Positions 1-10,588 of a stretch of 64,000 nt of DNA are shown piece after piece. Numbering within the stretch: position 1 is the first letter of the stretch; each line of letters begins with the position of its first letter. The notes beneath the pieces are model-generated. The model was not told the DNA's origin. It did no database searches and worked only from the letters and a program-made list of their open reading frames with translations. The translations under genes and the position numbers were made by a program. The DNA is from Purpureocillium takamizusanense (lineage: Eukaryota > Ascomycota > Sordariomycetes > Hypocreales > Ophiocordycipitaceae). The stretch covers positions 1,205,501 through 1,269,500 of the forward strand of contig NC_063074.1 of the NCBI RefSeq assembly GCF_022605165.1, given 5' to 3'.

Positions 1-1
1 G

Positions 2-247
2 AACGCCTCGGGCGACCTCGTCGCTCTCGGAACCGGCGGCCCCGAGAAGAATAGATACCGTATGATCAGACCTGACACCACCAGGATGGCTGCCAGATAT
101 GGCAGCGAGATCTGGTCGTCCGACATTATGTGTCCTGCGCAGCCGCGCCCGCCGTCAAGTTCCCGCTCCTCGATGGGCCGATGCGTGGCGGTGTTGGGAT
201 CCTACGTGCTGCGAGGGTCGGCGATGTGCGCCTCGAGCGGCAGATGA
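2..247 (+). CDS. Possible 3' partial gene at window edge, product not recognised
   Basis: Frame 2 is open from the first bases to a stop ending at 247. Its first roughly 45 residues read like real protein, including NASGDLVALGTGG and later RPDTTRMAARYGSEIW. The last third, rich in Ser, Pro and Arg, looks less convincing and may be read-through into an intron (a GTGTCC donor-like site follows the SDIM residues near 129) or 3' UTR. No start codon lies inside the window, so any gene begins upstream. I do not recognise the family. It could equally be chance reading in GC-rich DNA. Confidence 0.25.
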   Translation, partial: NASGDLVALGTGGPEKNRYRMIRPDTTRMAARYGSEIWSSDIMCPAQPRPPSSSRSSMGRCVAVLGSYVLRGSAMCASSGR

Positions 248-950
248 AGCCGCGGGTGTGTACGTATACGTTGAGATTTCGATAGGGCAGGATCGTGGTT
301 CCGATGCTCGTCGCTGGCTGCGATGGTTGGAGTGGTCGGGGTTGACGTGTAATCAAGGTTACGGACATGGCCTTGCGGCGGGACGCTCCGCATAAATGCT
401 ATGGTGGAACCTCGGCTAAACCGCCCCGCGCCAGACCACCTCAACCTCACGCGACAACGGCTCAAAGCGTCGGGAACTGATTCCGAAGTATCTTAGTGAC
501 ACCCAAACACACCACTCCCTGTGACTGCTCACATCCAAGTTGGAAGTTCTTTGATCCAGCCACTGCCTCATCTCGAGTGCGGCTTCTCATCGTTACGGGC
601 ACGCTGGACATCAACTCATCGCATCGTCGGCCACTAAGCATGTCTCACAGAGCCATACCGTCGACAAAGGGCACATTGAGCTTCATTGATCGGGAAGCAG
701 ATAAGCAACCCCCTCGGCTGGTCACGCCAGCCCGTCCGCAGCAGTAGGTCTACCCCGTATAACCCGAAAATGCATTCCAAGGCCGTCTGGCCGCCGAACC
801 CATTCCCAATGCCGCAGCAATGCCAGTCCCCTGCCCCTACTCGTAGAGGCTGAAACGCCGATTGACCCCCGCGGACCATTCATCAAGTCACTGCAACAAG
901 CACTGCGCAGCCTCGTTAAACATACGAGCCTCTCGTTCTCCTGCTGGCCC
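248..950. other. Intergenic, 3' side of NOT2
   Basis: About 700 bp with only short, composition-driven reading frames on both strands. It presumably holds the NOT2 3' UTR next to 951 and the 3' end of whatever gene enters from the left edge. No RNA gene or repeat was seen. Confidence 0.5.
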
Positions 951-3433
951 TCAAGCCAATGTCGGGCCTTGGGTCAGCGACGTATCTAGGTCGCCGTAGT
1001 GCAATGTGAGCTCCCTCTATATCCGTGCGTCAGTGTATGCCAGGTTTTGGAGCTGCAATTTGACCAACCCGATCCCGCCGCCAGTTGCCCGCGTCCCAGA
1101 CGACGTAGTACCCTCGTTCGTGATTCGGACTCAAGATCTGCGGTGTCATGTGGTCGTCCTTGGTGAGCCATATCGCCAGCTTCTTATGCCAGCGCCAGTT
1201 TCGTGAGTGCCTGGAACGGTTAGTATACCGTTCTCTCGATCTGCGCACACCAATACTCACAGTTCCACGGCGGCCATCTGCTGCTTGATGTCGGCAGGAC
1301 AGCTATAAAATATCCAGAAAAGCGTCTCCTCGTTGAAGCTCTGGATCTTGGTCTCGATTGGCTGGACGTTGGTAACGTTGTAACAATCAGGCAGCCTGAA
1401 CTTTCCTGCGTCGACCGTGGGCCTGGGCGGGTGGTCATCGAAGAGGGAGTAGTTTTGAGTGGAGATGAGGCTATCTCCAGTGAGCGTGGATCGTAGCGTC
1501 GCAGTTTGATTCCGAGACTTACTCTGGGGAGGTCATGTCCAGTCCTAAAGAGCCTGGGTCCATGCCTACTACCATCGCGTGATAATCGGGATAATTGTTC
1601 ATCAGAGTTCGCAAACCCTTGATACCCCACTTGTCCACCGCAGGCATCCCAGAAAGAGGGTCGACAACGTCTGCGGATTGGCTGGCCTTGTCCTTCTCCG
1701 ACTTGCCACTCGGGTTCTCGTTTCCTATCACACCCAAGCTACCCCGTGCGTCAGTGGCTTGCGAGCCAGCATCGGCACCTAAGGGAGTTTTGCTGAACCC
1801 GTCATCTCGAAACAAAGACTGGGGTTGCTTTCCTTCTGCCGTCCGAGATGCATCAAGTGGGGTCAGCACAGTATTTGGAGTCAACGTGGATATCGACGCA
1901 CCTAGCGGTCCGACTCCCGGCGGTGTTCGCGCTTCGCTTGCTCGACTGTTGGCAGACAGTGCATTCAACAGGCCGTTACCCCGGTGTGCCTGACTTTGCC
2001 CCGAGCCAGGAGCCTGAGGACCGAATCCTACTGATGGCAGGTCAGCGCTGTCACTTCGTCCATTCTCTCTGTCGACAGCTCGGCGCAGCAGGCGGAGGCC
2101 AACGTTACTGGGAAAATAACGCCATGGAATGGCAGACTTGGCCCATACGCCACTGGGATACAACGAACCTTGGCTAGATTGCAATCTCGATGTCGAGGGA
2201 GGGGTAAAGATGTCGTCCTGGCCTTGTTGAGATGATATCGGCGTCGACTGGTTGCGCTGACCAGGACCGCTTGGGTTTCGGGAGCCCGCATTTGACCATG
2301 CTTGGCTAGCGCTGTTGAGCTGCGGTGTCGTTGACAATGACGGAAACTCGCTGTGACAAGTCGTCGGTTAGCCGGTTACTCATCCGTTCTCTGGAGGAAA
2401 CGAATACTGATCGATGGGTTGTCATAAAACAGCATGCGAATAAAGTATGAAGCGATGTACCCCTTGACCACAGCAGAGTAGGCTAGACCCTTGGATGGGT
2501 CGGCAGAGCTCCCCTGGTGTGCCATGTTGTTGGCCCTGTTGACAAGCCGGGCTTTCTTGGGCATGGCGAAAGTGCACGACGAGAGCTCGCCGTTGGGGGC
2601 ATGAAGTGTTGGGCAACGGACAGAAACAGAGCAGAGTGGCAGGTACGTACGTGGGATCCAAAGGAGTGGCAGGCTGCGACCCGCTCAAGCTTTGGGCAAA
2701 GCTAACGTTGCCGCCCAGCTGGCGGCCCTGGTTGAACCCAGCACCGCCCATGGGGACTCCCCCCCCGAAAGCCCAGCCCGAATTGCTATTGTTCACTGTG
2801 CCCCAACGAATTCGGTCAGCCGTCATTCACTGGCCGCCGCCAGGCGTGGACTGAAGACGGGGTCGATGAGCAAGTACCTAACTTCCCGTTCGGCAACCGG
2901 CTAGAGACCGACCTGCCCGGTTGTTGAGGTTGTTGCTGGCCCCCAAAGTTGCCAGGCATTCCCCGTATTGTCTGCGGTACCGCACCTATCGTTGCCAGCC
3001 GGAGTCAGCATCGACTTCTTCATGATTGCGCGTAGCTCAGCCTCGGGTGCCCATGCATGCGCCAGCGACGCTTGACGCGCTACTCGCGGGCCACTCTAGG
3101 CGACGCAGTCTCGAGTGCACCTTGTACGTTATCGGTCGCATCGGTCGAAGCACCAATGCATCGAGCACTGTCCATAGCAGCCACGCCATGCCTCGCCCTG
3201 CGCTCCTCGGCCATGCCTGGCTCGACGGCACCGTAGCAGCAGCCAGAAATTTGTCGAGAATCGTCGCGCAGACCGAGCCTCGGCGCAGGCAATGCCTTAT
3301 CGACGTAGCCATCTGCTCAGGCCTGGCGTCGGGTGTGTTGGCTCGAAGCAGGTGCATCGGACGTTGCGGTATTGCGGTTTCGAGGCTGAGGCCACACGAG
3401 AAGATCTGGGTTGGTCCTACCTGGCCGATTCAT
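951..3433 (-). CDS. CDC36: CCR4-NOT complex subunit NOT2 (CDC36 homologue)
   Basis: Core subunit of the CCR4-NOT deadenylase complex, which shortens mRNA poly(A) tails and affects transcription; acts in cytoplasm and nucleus. The C-terminal NOT-box is intact: WGIKGLRTLMNNYPDYHA, then DPGSLGLDMTSP, KFRLPDCYNV, RNWRWHKKLAIWL and a terminal WRRDRRELTLHYGDLDT. The N-terminal half is Gly/Asn/Gln-rich and disordered, with an EFPSL motif typical of NOT2. Seven coding exons join in phase: 3433-3421, 2985-2878, 2795-2651, 2350-1523, 1470-1261, 1210-1069 and 1016-951, giving 503 residues. The first coding exon is only 13 nt (Met-Asn-Arg-Pro plus one base), followed by a 435-bp intron, far longer than the 50-52 bp introns near the 3' end. 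The start is chosen because MNRPG at the N-terminus is usual in fungal NOT2. The 300-bp intron 3 is the least certain join. Confidence 0.93.
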
Positions 3434-3855
3434 GATTGCTCTGGATCGCGCGGGCGGTGGCTTGGCCCGTTGCGCAAATGACGTCTAGCGTACGGTGCGA
3501 CTTCCGCCTTCGGGTTCGAGTTCGCTGGATCGTGTGCTTCGTTGTTGCAGCAGAGCGACGTGTTGTGCATTGCGTCGTCGAGGTCGAGGGCAGGCTGGTG
3601 CTACCAAGGCTTGAGCCGTTCGCTGGCGCCGTGGCCGGAAACAAGTGGGTCCGTCCCGAAATGCGCCATTCGGCCAATCACGCCGGCTTTCGCGCCACTC
3701 GAGGCTGAAGGCGGATGGATACGCATGTTAGGCAGTTGCTGCTGGTTTGCGGCGACAATGTCGACTGTCACCTGCCCAAGTAACTCAATCGTTCCAGCTC
3801 ATCTTGCCGCTATGGGCATCACCAGCCACAAAAAGGAAGGGAAATCCGTGGCATT
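3434..3855. promoter_or_regulatory. Intergenic, NOT2 promoter region
   Basis: 422 bp between the NOT2 start and the stop of the CobW-type gene, both on the minus strand. It must hold the NOT2 promoter and 5' UTR and the GTPase 3' UTR. No TATA box or known operator stands out. Confidence 0.4.
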
Positions 3856-5254
3856 TTATTGCACCACTCGTCTAAAACTGGACTCGAAATCTACATCACC
3901 CACCTTTCTACCGATGAAGATGATCTTTCCCTCCTGACCCGGTGAGGCAGGCGCGCCGTCTGGGGCGTCGATCAGCTCAAACACTTCCCGCACGCCTTGC
4001 ATCATCTTGACCTCGCCATTCTGAAGCACAATGCGACCCTTGGACCGGTGAATCTCGAAGTCGTTCTCTCCATCTCTGCCTGGAAGCTGGTTATCCCACA
4101 GCACAGACCGCAGCCAGCGGTCGACAGCCTCCAGCTGATCCGGGCGCAGTCTAGGCACGGGTATCGATATGGTAGATATCGTCTAGGACGCGTCAGATTC
4201 CTTCCGCCCCGTGACGTAAGCAGAGACGTACCGGGTCTAGGTGGCTATGGCCCTTAATCCTGGCCTCTGCCTCGTTGAACTGGTCATATGCATGTAGATC
4301 TAGCAGGAATCCCTCCAGATGGGGGACTGCACTCTTCTCGGTGACGTGAACCTTGGCAAGGCCGTTGATGGACTCTATCCTCTCCCTCACCCTTTGAAGC
4401 TCTTCCGGGCTGACGAGGTCTGATTTGTTGATGACGATGACATCGGCGTGTGAGATTTGCACGTGGGCCGTAGTCATCAAAGGGCCGTGGTCGTCGTGGT
4501 GATCATGCCCCTCAACCTTGCCGCTGGGGTCGTCGAGGCTGCGCAGGATGTTCTTGGCATCCACCAGGGTAACAATGCCGTCGAGGTATATCGTGCTCCC
4601 CAGGCCATCGTCGACCCAGAATAAGGGCGCCAGGTTGCCTGGGTCAGCAAGGCCGGTCGTCTCAAGGAGAATGTAGTCGAAGGCACCCTTCTTCTCCATT
4701 AGAGACTCGATTGCATTCACCCCCGTGTCTCTGGCAACGCTGTCAGCCGCATACGTAAGGCAGAGGAAGGCTATACGCACTTAACAGAGCAACATATGCA
4801 ACCATTGCCGACTTCGAGCCATTCTTCAACTTTCTCGTCACCCTTGTTGACGGTCAAGGACTTTTCGATGTCGAGTGCTGGGTGGGTTTCAAGTCAGACA
4901 CGCGTCCCCGTTGCCAGCTTTCCAGTTTCCCATGCTTACAATCCCCGAATTCTGCTCGCTCAGTGTCAGTGAATGCCTGAGGCTAGATTGTGAGGGGTCT
5001 CGGACCATTCATAATGACGGCGATCTTCTTGCCATGCTCCGCCGTGAGGATGTAGTTGAGCAACGTTGTCTTGCCGGCTCCGAGGTAGCCTGTACGACGA
5101 CCATGAATGTGAGTCGGACGCGCATTGTTTCGCGATTTGTACAGGCTGTCATACCAGTTACTATCGTGATCGGGACTTTGATAGTGAGCTCCTCTTCTGA
5201 AGCCGCGACGGCAGTGTCAACGAGCTGCGGCGGTACGTCATCGTCAAGATCCAT
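3856..5254 (-). CDS. ZNG1: CobW/COG0523 GTPase, ZNG1-type zinc metallochaperone
   Basis: G3E-family GTPase of the CobW/COG0523 group. Eukaryotic members (human ZNG1, yeast YNR029C) pass zinc to methionine aminopeptidase. The sequence shows the P-loop [11 protein letters not shown], the NEFGD segment, the metal-binding GCICC (CxCC), [11 protein letters not shown] (Walker B region), the guanine-specificity motif NKSD and a C-terminal CobW_C domain. A His/Asp-rich loop ([10 protein letters not shown]) is a probable extra metal site. Six exons join in phase: 5254-5155, 5089-5006, 4951-4940, 4877-4781, 4730-4232 and 4182-3856, giving 372 residues. Exon 3 is a 12-nt microexon that restores the NEFGD motif. 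The start at 5254 is the first ATG in frame; an upstream extension begins only with TTG. Family assignment is secure; zinc delivery is inferred from orthology. Confidence 0.93.
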
Positions 5255-5872
5255 GGGCGGCCCAGGCGTTGCGCGCCGTCGGCTAAGACGGGGCCGAGAA
5301 TGAATGGCAAGTGAGGATAAAAGTGCCTTCAGTTTCGCCTTACTCAAGAGGCCCTCCGTGAAAGAGCGGGCGATGGCGCGAATGAGTGGGAGAAAATGTT
5401 GATTCTACTGGTTTGGGTGCTTTCGAGATCCATAGGTGCCTCCAGAGAGAGCCGGTCCTAGGCGGCTGCAGTGGGTTTCCGGGGCGTTGGCACTGGACGC
5501 TGGCGGCAATGGATGGATGCTCCCGGTGCTTCAGCCACTAAGATCCGCCTTTCCTCTGACACCTCATGCAGCAATCCAAGAGTTACCCCAATTTCAGGTT
5601 ACCTCAGCAAGCAGGAAGCTCTGTCAGGTTCCATGCCAGCCATCCGGCAGGCACCCAGCAGCCTCAGCAGGCGTTCCTTCACCGTGTCCACGGTACCAAA
5701 GTACCTTGCCTTATTAGCGCCGGGTCAAGCTACCTTGCGCAGCAGCCTGGAGGTCAACACCCACGGGCCATCACCAGCTTCACCTCCTCTCCCAAACAAA
5801 TTCCTTCTCGTCATCTCCCCCCCCCCCCCCCCCCAGAAACAGCGCACGCGCCGTGCCGCACTACCAAACAAC
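5255..5872. promoter_or_regulatory. Divergent promoter region, CobW GTPase / MOB3
   Basis: 618 bp between two divergent start codons, so it must contain both promoters and 5' UTRs. On the MOB3 side it is CT-rich and ends in an 18-base C run. No clear TATA box was seen. Confidence 0.5.
5817..5834 (+). repeat. Homopolymer C tract (18 C) in probable MOB3 5' UTR
   Basis: An uninterrupted run of 18 C ends 38 bases before the MOB3 start codon. Such tracts are prone to length polymorphism and to sequencing error. Confidence 0.9.
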
Positions 5873-7440
5873 ATGGCGCTGGCACCAAGCTCGCCGCGTC
5901 TGCCGAGCCCCCCGCCGCCGGCCGAGATCCAAATCGGCCCAAAGAGTCCCTCTGGCGGCGCGGCGGCCAGCCCAGAGCCAACGCAGATGGAGCAGACGGT
6001 CCTCGATGACCACTCGCGGCGGCGCATACACCCGGGCACCAAGGCTGCCGACATGGCGGCCGGGCCTCCCCTAGTTCCTCTGAATGAAGTATGCCGATCT
6101 GCTCTTCTCCATCATGCGAGGTGGACGAGCGACCAAGAAGAGGAACAGTTGCTGACAGTTTACGCCCGGGGCAGCTCGACTCCGCCTTCCAGCTTCAGGA
6201 GCACCTCGCCGCACTGCACTATCACCACACGGCCTCCGGCACCCAGGCGTTGACCCGCGCCTCTGCCCTCCAGCTTGCGCAACCGCCGCCGGGTATCGAC
6301 CGAACACTATGGCTCTACGAGCTCTGCCGCTTCCTCATCTCGCAGTGCAACTCCCTCATCGTCGGCTTCCTCTTCGACACGCCTCCCTGCAGCGCCAACA
6401 CTTGCCCCGAGATGCGTGCCTCCGAGTGGCAGTTCCTCTGCGCCGTACACGAGCAGCCCAAGAGCTGCTGCGCCATCGACTATTGCTGTCACACCCTCGA
6501 CTGGGCGGCCAACGTCGTGTCAGACCAGAAAATCTTCCCTAGCCGCTTTGTCGTCCTCAACGACCCCCATAGCAAGAATTTCGGTATCAAAAGCCTGGTC
6601 AACGTCTTCCGGAGATTGCACCGCATCTTCGCACATGCCTGGTTCCAGCACCGCAGCGTCTTTTGGACCGTCGAGGGGCAGACCGGGCTCTACGTCTTCT
6701 TCAAGACCGTCTGCGACTTGTACGACTTGTTGCCTGCCGAGAACTACAAACTCCCACCTGAAGCCGAAGGTCTGGACGGCCTCCAGCAGGAGCAAGAGGT
6801 CGAGAATCCTCCTCCGTCCATTTTAAAGCCATCGCCTTCTCAGCAGCGGCAAGGCGGCCCTGAAGATGACGGGCTGCACCCCAGCAGCCGCACCAACACT
6901 CGAAGGCATATTAGGAGCAGCCCTTCGACGGGGAGCGCGGTGACGACCGTAATGGAATCTGACGAAGAGGAAACAGACGCTGTGTCCAGTAAGATGGAAG
7001 ATATGCACATCTCGGCGCCACATGGCGAAGATGAAGACTCCGAGGTGGCAGAGGTCCCAGTCATTGTCGACCACTCCGCAATGGAGTCATCCACGCGACG
7101 AAACACGTCCATACACGAGCCGACACAAGAGCACACAAAGTCGGAATCCGTGTCAGGCCCCGATGCGACAGTCGTAGAAGTCGAGCCTGAGCATGACGAG
7201 CCGCAGATCGAGCCCTTGCAGCCGGACAACACCGCTGACTCACCCGAGGACATGACGCCTGTGGAGGCCCCCACGGCCAGTGAGGATGCCAAGGCAGATG
7301 ACAAGGCAGAAGCGGCACCCGTCGAGGAAGGCGCCGAGCCGCCAACCGACGAGGCCGCCGAATCACCAAAAGAGACAGCAGCAGAGACAAGCGAGGATGC
7401 AAAGCTCACCGAAGATAAGCCCGAGGCTGAGACACAGTAG
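5873..7440 (+). CDS. mob3: Phocein-type MOB protein (MOB3/MOB4), STRIPAK subunit
   Basis: Mob1/phocein-family protein. In filamentous fungi (Sordaria, Neurospora MOB-3) it belongs to the STRIPAK phosphatase-kinase complex required for hyphal fusion and fruiting-body development. Two exons, 5873-6088 and 6175-7440, join in phase across an 86-bp intron for 493 residues. The MOB core begins at RRRIHPGTKAADMAAGPPL and runs through LDSAFQLQEHL, the zinc cysteines in PPCSANTCPEM and the histidines in HRIFAHAWFQH. The first 45 or so residues are Pro/Ser-rich. After the core comes a disordered acidic tail of about 230 residues (Glu, Asp, Ser, Thr, Ala, Pro), longer than in animal phocein. The N-terminal ATG is supported by a CT/C-rich leader just upstream and by in-phase joining. 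Confidence 0.93.
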
Positions 7441-8223
7441 CGGCGAGACAAGTTGGAGGAAACGTAGTAACGCAGGCACGGCATTATACCCCTCAAGGAG
7501 AACCACGTACGAGTGCCTCATTGGAAGACGGCCTGGGACTGACGTAGGCTGGGCGGGTGAGCACTTCGGCCAATATCCAGTGATGATTGGGAAACGGCGG
7601 CGAGGAGTATCCGTGTTTGTATATTAGCGCGGCGGGACGAATCTGTCCCATGTGTATGACACTTGTAACGAATGGCACAGTGCGTGCCGTACGGATTGTA
7701 AAGAGCTCCTCTCGTGACGCCGTTGCAGGTACTCAATGCGAGAGCAAAGGGCAACTTTAGTGTTGGCTTGAATGCATCCCTTCCTTCCCCTTGATAGATG
7801 AAACGTCATCTTATCACCTGTCATATAGAACTCCCATCACCGATTCCTGTCGCCTCACCCACCCAGACCTGAATTCATCGCTTTCGTCGAAATTTTTCCG
7901 ATCATGCAAGTCCGCAATGTCCGCGCCCAAGGCGTAGTGATGCCGACCATGATGTAGGAAGGCATGATATGAGCTCGCGTGTCGCAGCAAAGCTAAGCCG
8001 GCTGCCAGTAGTCGAACACTTTTGTTTGCATTCTCTCAGGTGAGGCATTTCAATCGGCAACTCCCTTCTAACCAAGTGTATTGCATTCAGGACGTCTCGA
8101 ATATCTGGCGAGGTCTCACTAAGCTCTGTCGTAGGAGAGCCTCCTGCCGCCATATGCTGTGGACGCGGACCCAACTCAAAACTTTCGTGACATGGGAGCG
8201 GCTAAGCCTGGGCTCTGATTTGG
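7441..8223. other. Convergent intergenic region, MOB3 / Zn2Cys6 factor
   Basis: 783 bp between two convergent stop codons, holding both 3' UTRs and terminators. Only short chance frames were seen. Confidence 0.5.
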
Positions 8224-10588
8224 TCAATGGCCAGTAGATTCGCCGGCTTTGACTTGCGCATCAGGCTCGGCGAGGCCTACTTCCAGCTTGGCGAAAAGAT
8301 GCCTTACTTCTCGAATGTTCTCCTGCTGCGCATTCACAGCTGCCGCGTTTCGGTCGTCTGCGAATGCGCGTATATTCTGCAGGACGGGAGTCAACCCAGC
8401 GTCATTGGGAAGCCACCAACGCGCACACGAAGGGTCACGGAACACCTGTGCCATCTTGATCCGGCGTGCCGTGGGATGTATACACCTGTTGCTGATGTCA
8501 GGATCGCAGTGCTCTCCGTGGATGCGCTTTGTGCGGGAAAACTTACCCCAGCATGTCAAGAAGGGCAAACTTGCGCCGAATCCACATTTGATGGCGCATA
8601 TCATGCGGCAGAAAGAGGGCCGCGATGGATATGCATGGCTGCAGCGAGATCAAGGCTCCTTTAGGCTTCAGGGGCCAAAACTCCACGGACTCGAAATATT
8701 GACATGCGACGTAGGCGTGCTGCCCTATCTCCTCAAACAGTTGCGACTGTGGAGTATCAATGGACTGCGATAGGTGCATGATGAAGATTGAGTGCCACTC
8801 GGCCGTAATAAGGGTGGTGGTGAATAGAGGCGGCTTGAACAAGATCCCTTTTTCGTACGGATCCACGATATCTTCAACATCAAGTGGTCTTTGGTAAGAG
8901 AAGTCGGTGACGAGATAGGCCGGGTCTGTCAGTGCTGGGTCCCAACTGCTCTTCCAATCCAAGAGCCTTTGCGTTATCTGCTCATGGCTTTCGCGAAAGC
9001 CTTCAGGAGATATTTGCCCTCGACTGCCGCGAGCGTACAGCATAGACATGTCGTAACTTATCATTCTCAGTCTGGAAGAGCGCTCATCTGCCTTCCAGCG
9101 CACGTTTCCCGTTTCCACTGCAGCATGGCTCTGGCTATAGCTTACCATGACTTCAAACCATTCGCGAGGAAGCTCCGTAGGAAACCCGCCCATGATGGCG
9201 ACGTAGTTGTCGTATCGACTGTACCAGTTTAAACAGGCGCGACCAACAGGAGTGAGCATGACCGTCTCTGGCGTGAAGACCTTTGTGATGATTTCAAGCG
9301 CGGCTTTCTGATGGCCCATCAAGTTCACCCAGTCACCCAAAAATTCCTATTGTAGTGGTTAGCACACTTGCTAACTGAGGCCGGCACAGCGCGTGAACTT
9401 ACGTCCATGGTTGCAAGCTGCAGAATTGTGACAAGAACCGGGACATTGTTGGTCTCCTTTCGTTTGATACAGTCAAGCAGAAGTGTGACGCTTCTGTTGT
9501 AATACCCCAGGAAGTCTTGAAGCTGCCCGTTTGGATTCTCCAGCGTTGCATGGTACGCCGAGAAGCCGACTAGGGCGTATAGCAGCGGCTCGTGGTTGAT
9601 GGCGAGGCTGGGCATGATCGTCCCGAAAAAGGCATCGCCGTCGTTGGCCAGGCTGTAATGGTAATTTGTGATGTTGTCGACATAGTAGGTAAGGTGGTGC
9701 TGAAAGTCGGGGGGGAGATGTGACCAATCTGTGCGTCCACCTGAACTAGGAAGATCGCACGACTGTCTTGTAGCGACACTGATGCTTCCAGCAGTAGAAG
9801 TCGAGGGGGAGGACAAGACCTGAACACCGTCTTCGATCAGGCCTTCGGAGCCCTGTCGTTCATGAGGCAACCCGCAGGATTCTACTGGCTGGGAATGTGG
9901 TCCGGGAGCCTGCTGAAGCGCATCCTCGGATTCATCGTCATCGTAAATCGTCTCGAGCTGGTTACTTGATTCGCGATCATCTTCATCGCCTTCGTTCGAC
10001 GAACTGGGGCTCGCCTTGCAGGTGGAACTTTGCATCTCTTTAGATTTGCCGGGGCCTGGCGCACCCTTGGGGCCGGGCGGATCTGGATAAATACATTCAC
10101 GGTTGCCTTTTTTGCAGCCTAAAAATCGATTTAGCTGTTGAGGAATTGGAAGCGCGCCATAGTACAAGGTCAAGCCAGACACTTACGTTCGCATATGGGT
10201 CGTGTCTCGTCGCACTGTGAAAACTACCATCAGCAACGAGACTCCAAGCCTCACAGATATTGGCGTCCCGACATACCTTGACCCGCCTGCTTCTACACAT
10301 GAAGCACCCTGATCGCGTTCTTCGATGCTTGACGTGATCTGTTCCATTGCCGACAGTAGCTGCTACCTTCCTGCGACCCTTCGACGGCTTGGGTGTGTTC
10401 GGGAAAGTGGGCTCGGGAAAGCTTCTGATATATCCAAGACGCTGCGTGCTTTGGTATGCGAGGGCGGCGGGATTTCCCTGCGTGGAAATAAGTCCGCCGG
10501 GCAGCTGTGGGCTGTGCTGGAAACCTGCAGGAGAGTAGTCCTCCACCCCTGACATGGATGTCAGGAAATGGTGATAGTAGTCGCCCAT
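8224..10588 (-). CDS. Zn2Cys6 fungal-type transcription factor
   Basis: Sequence-specific DNA-binding regulator. Joining exons 10588-10277, 10214-10187, 10118-9403, 9346-8547 and 8485-8224 gives 705 residues with every phase closing. The binuclear cluster is complete only after splicing: cysteines at about 95, 98, 105, 112, 115 and 122, spaced C-X2-C-X6-C-X6-C-X2-C-X6-C and preceded by KHRRTRSG. Two introns fall inside this cluster, one after Val-Lys and one within the Arg codon of CERC. A Ser/Asp/Glu-rich linker follows, then a helical region resembling the fungal-specific transcription factor middle domain. The first ATG in frame is used; the frame upstream of it opens only at a TTG. The targets are unknown: the cluster resembles the Upc2-like subgroup but not closely enough to name. 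The gene faces away from an 8-kb gene-free tract, which would be its upstream region. Confidence 0.9.
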
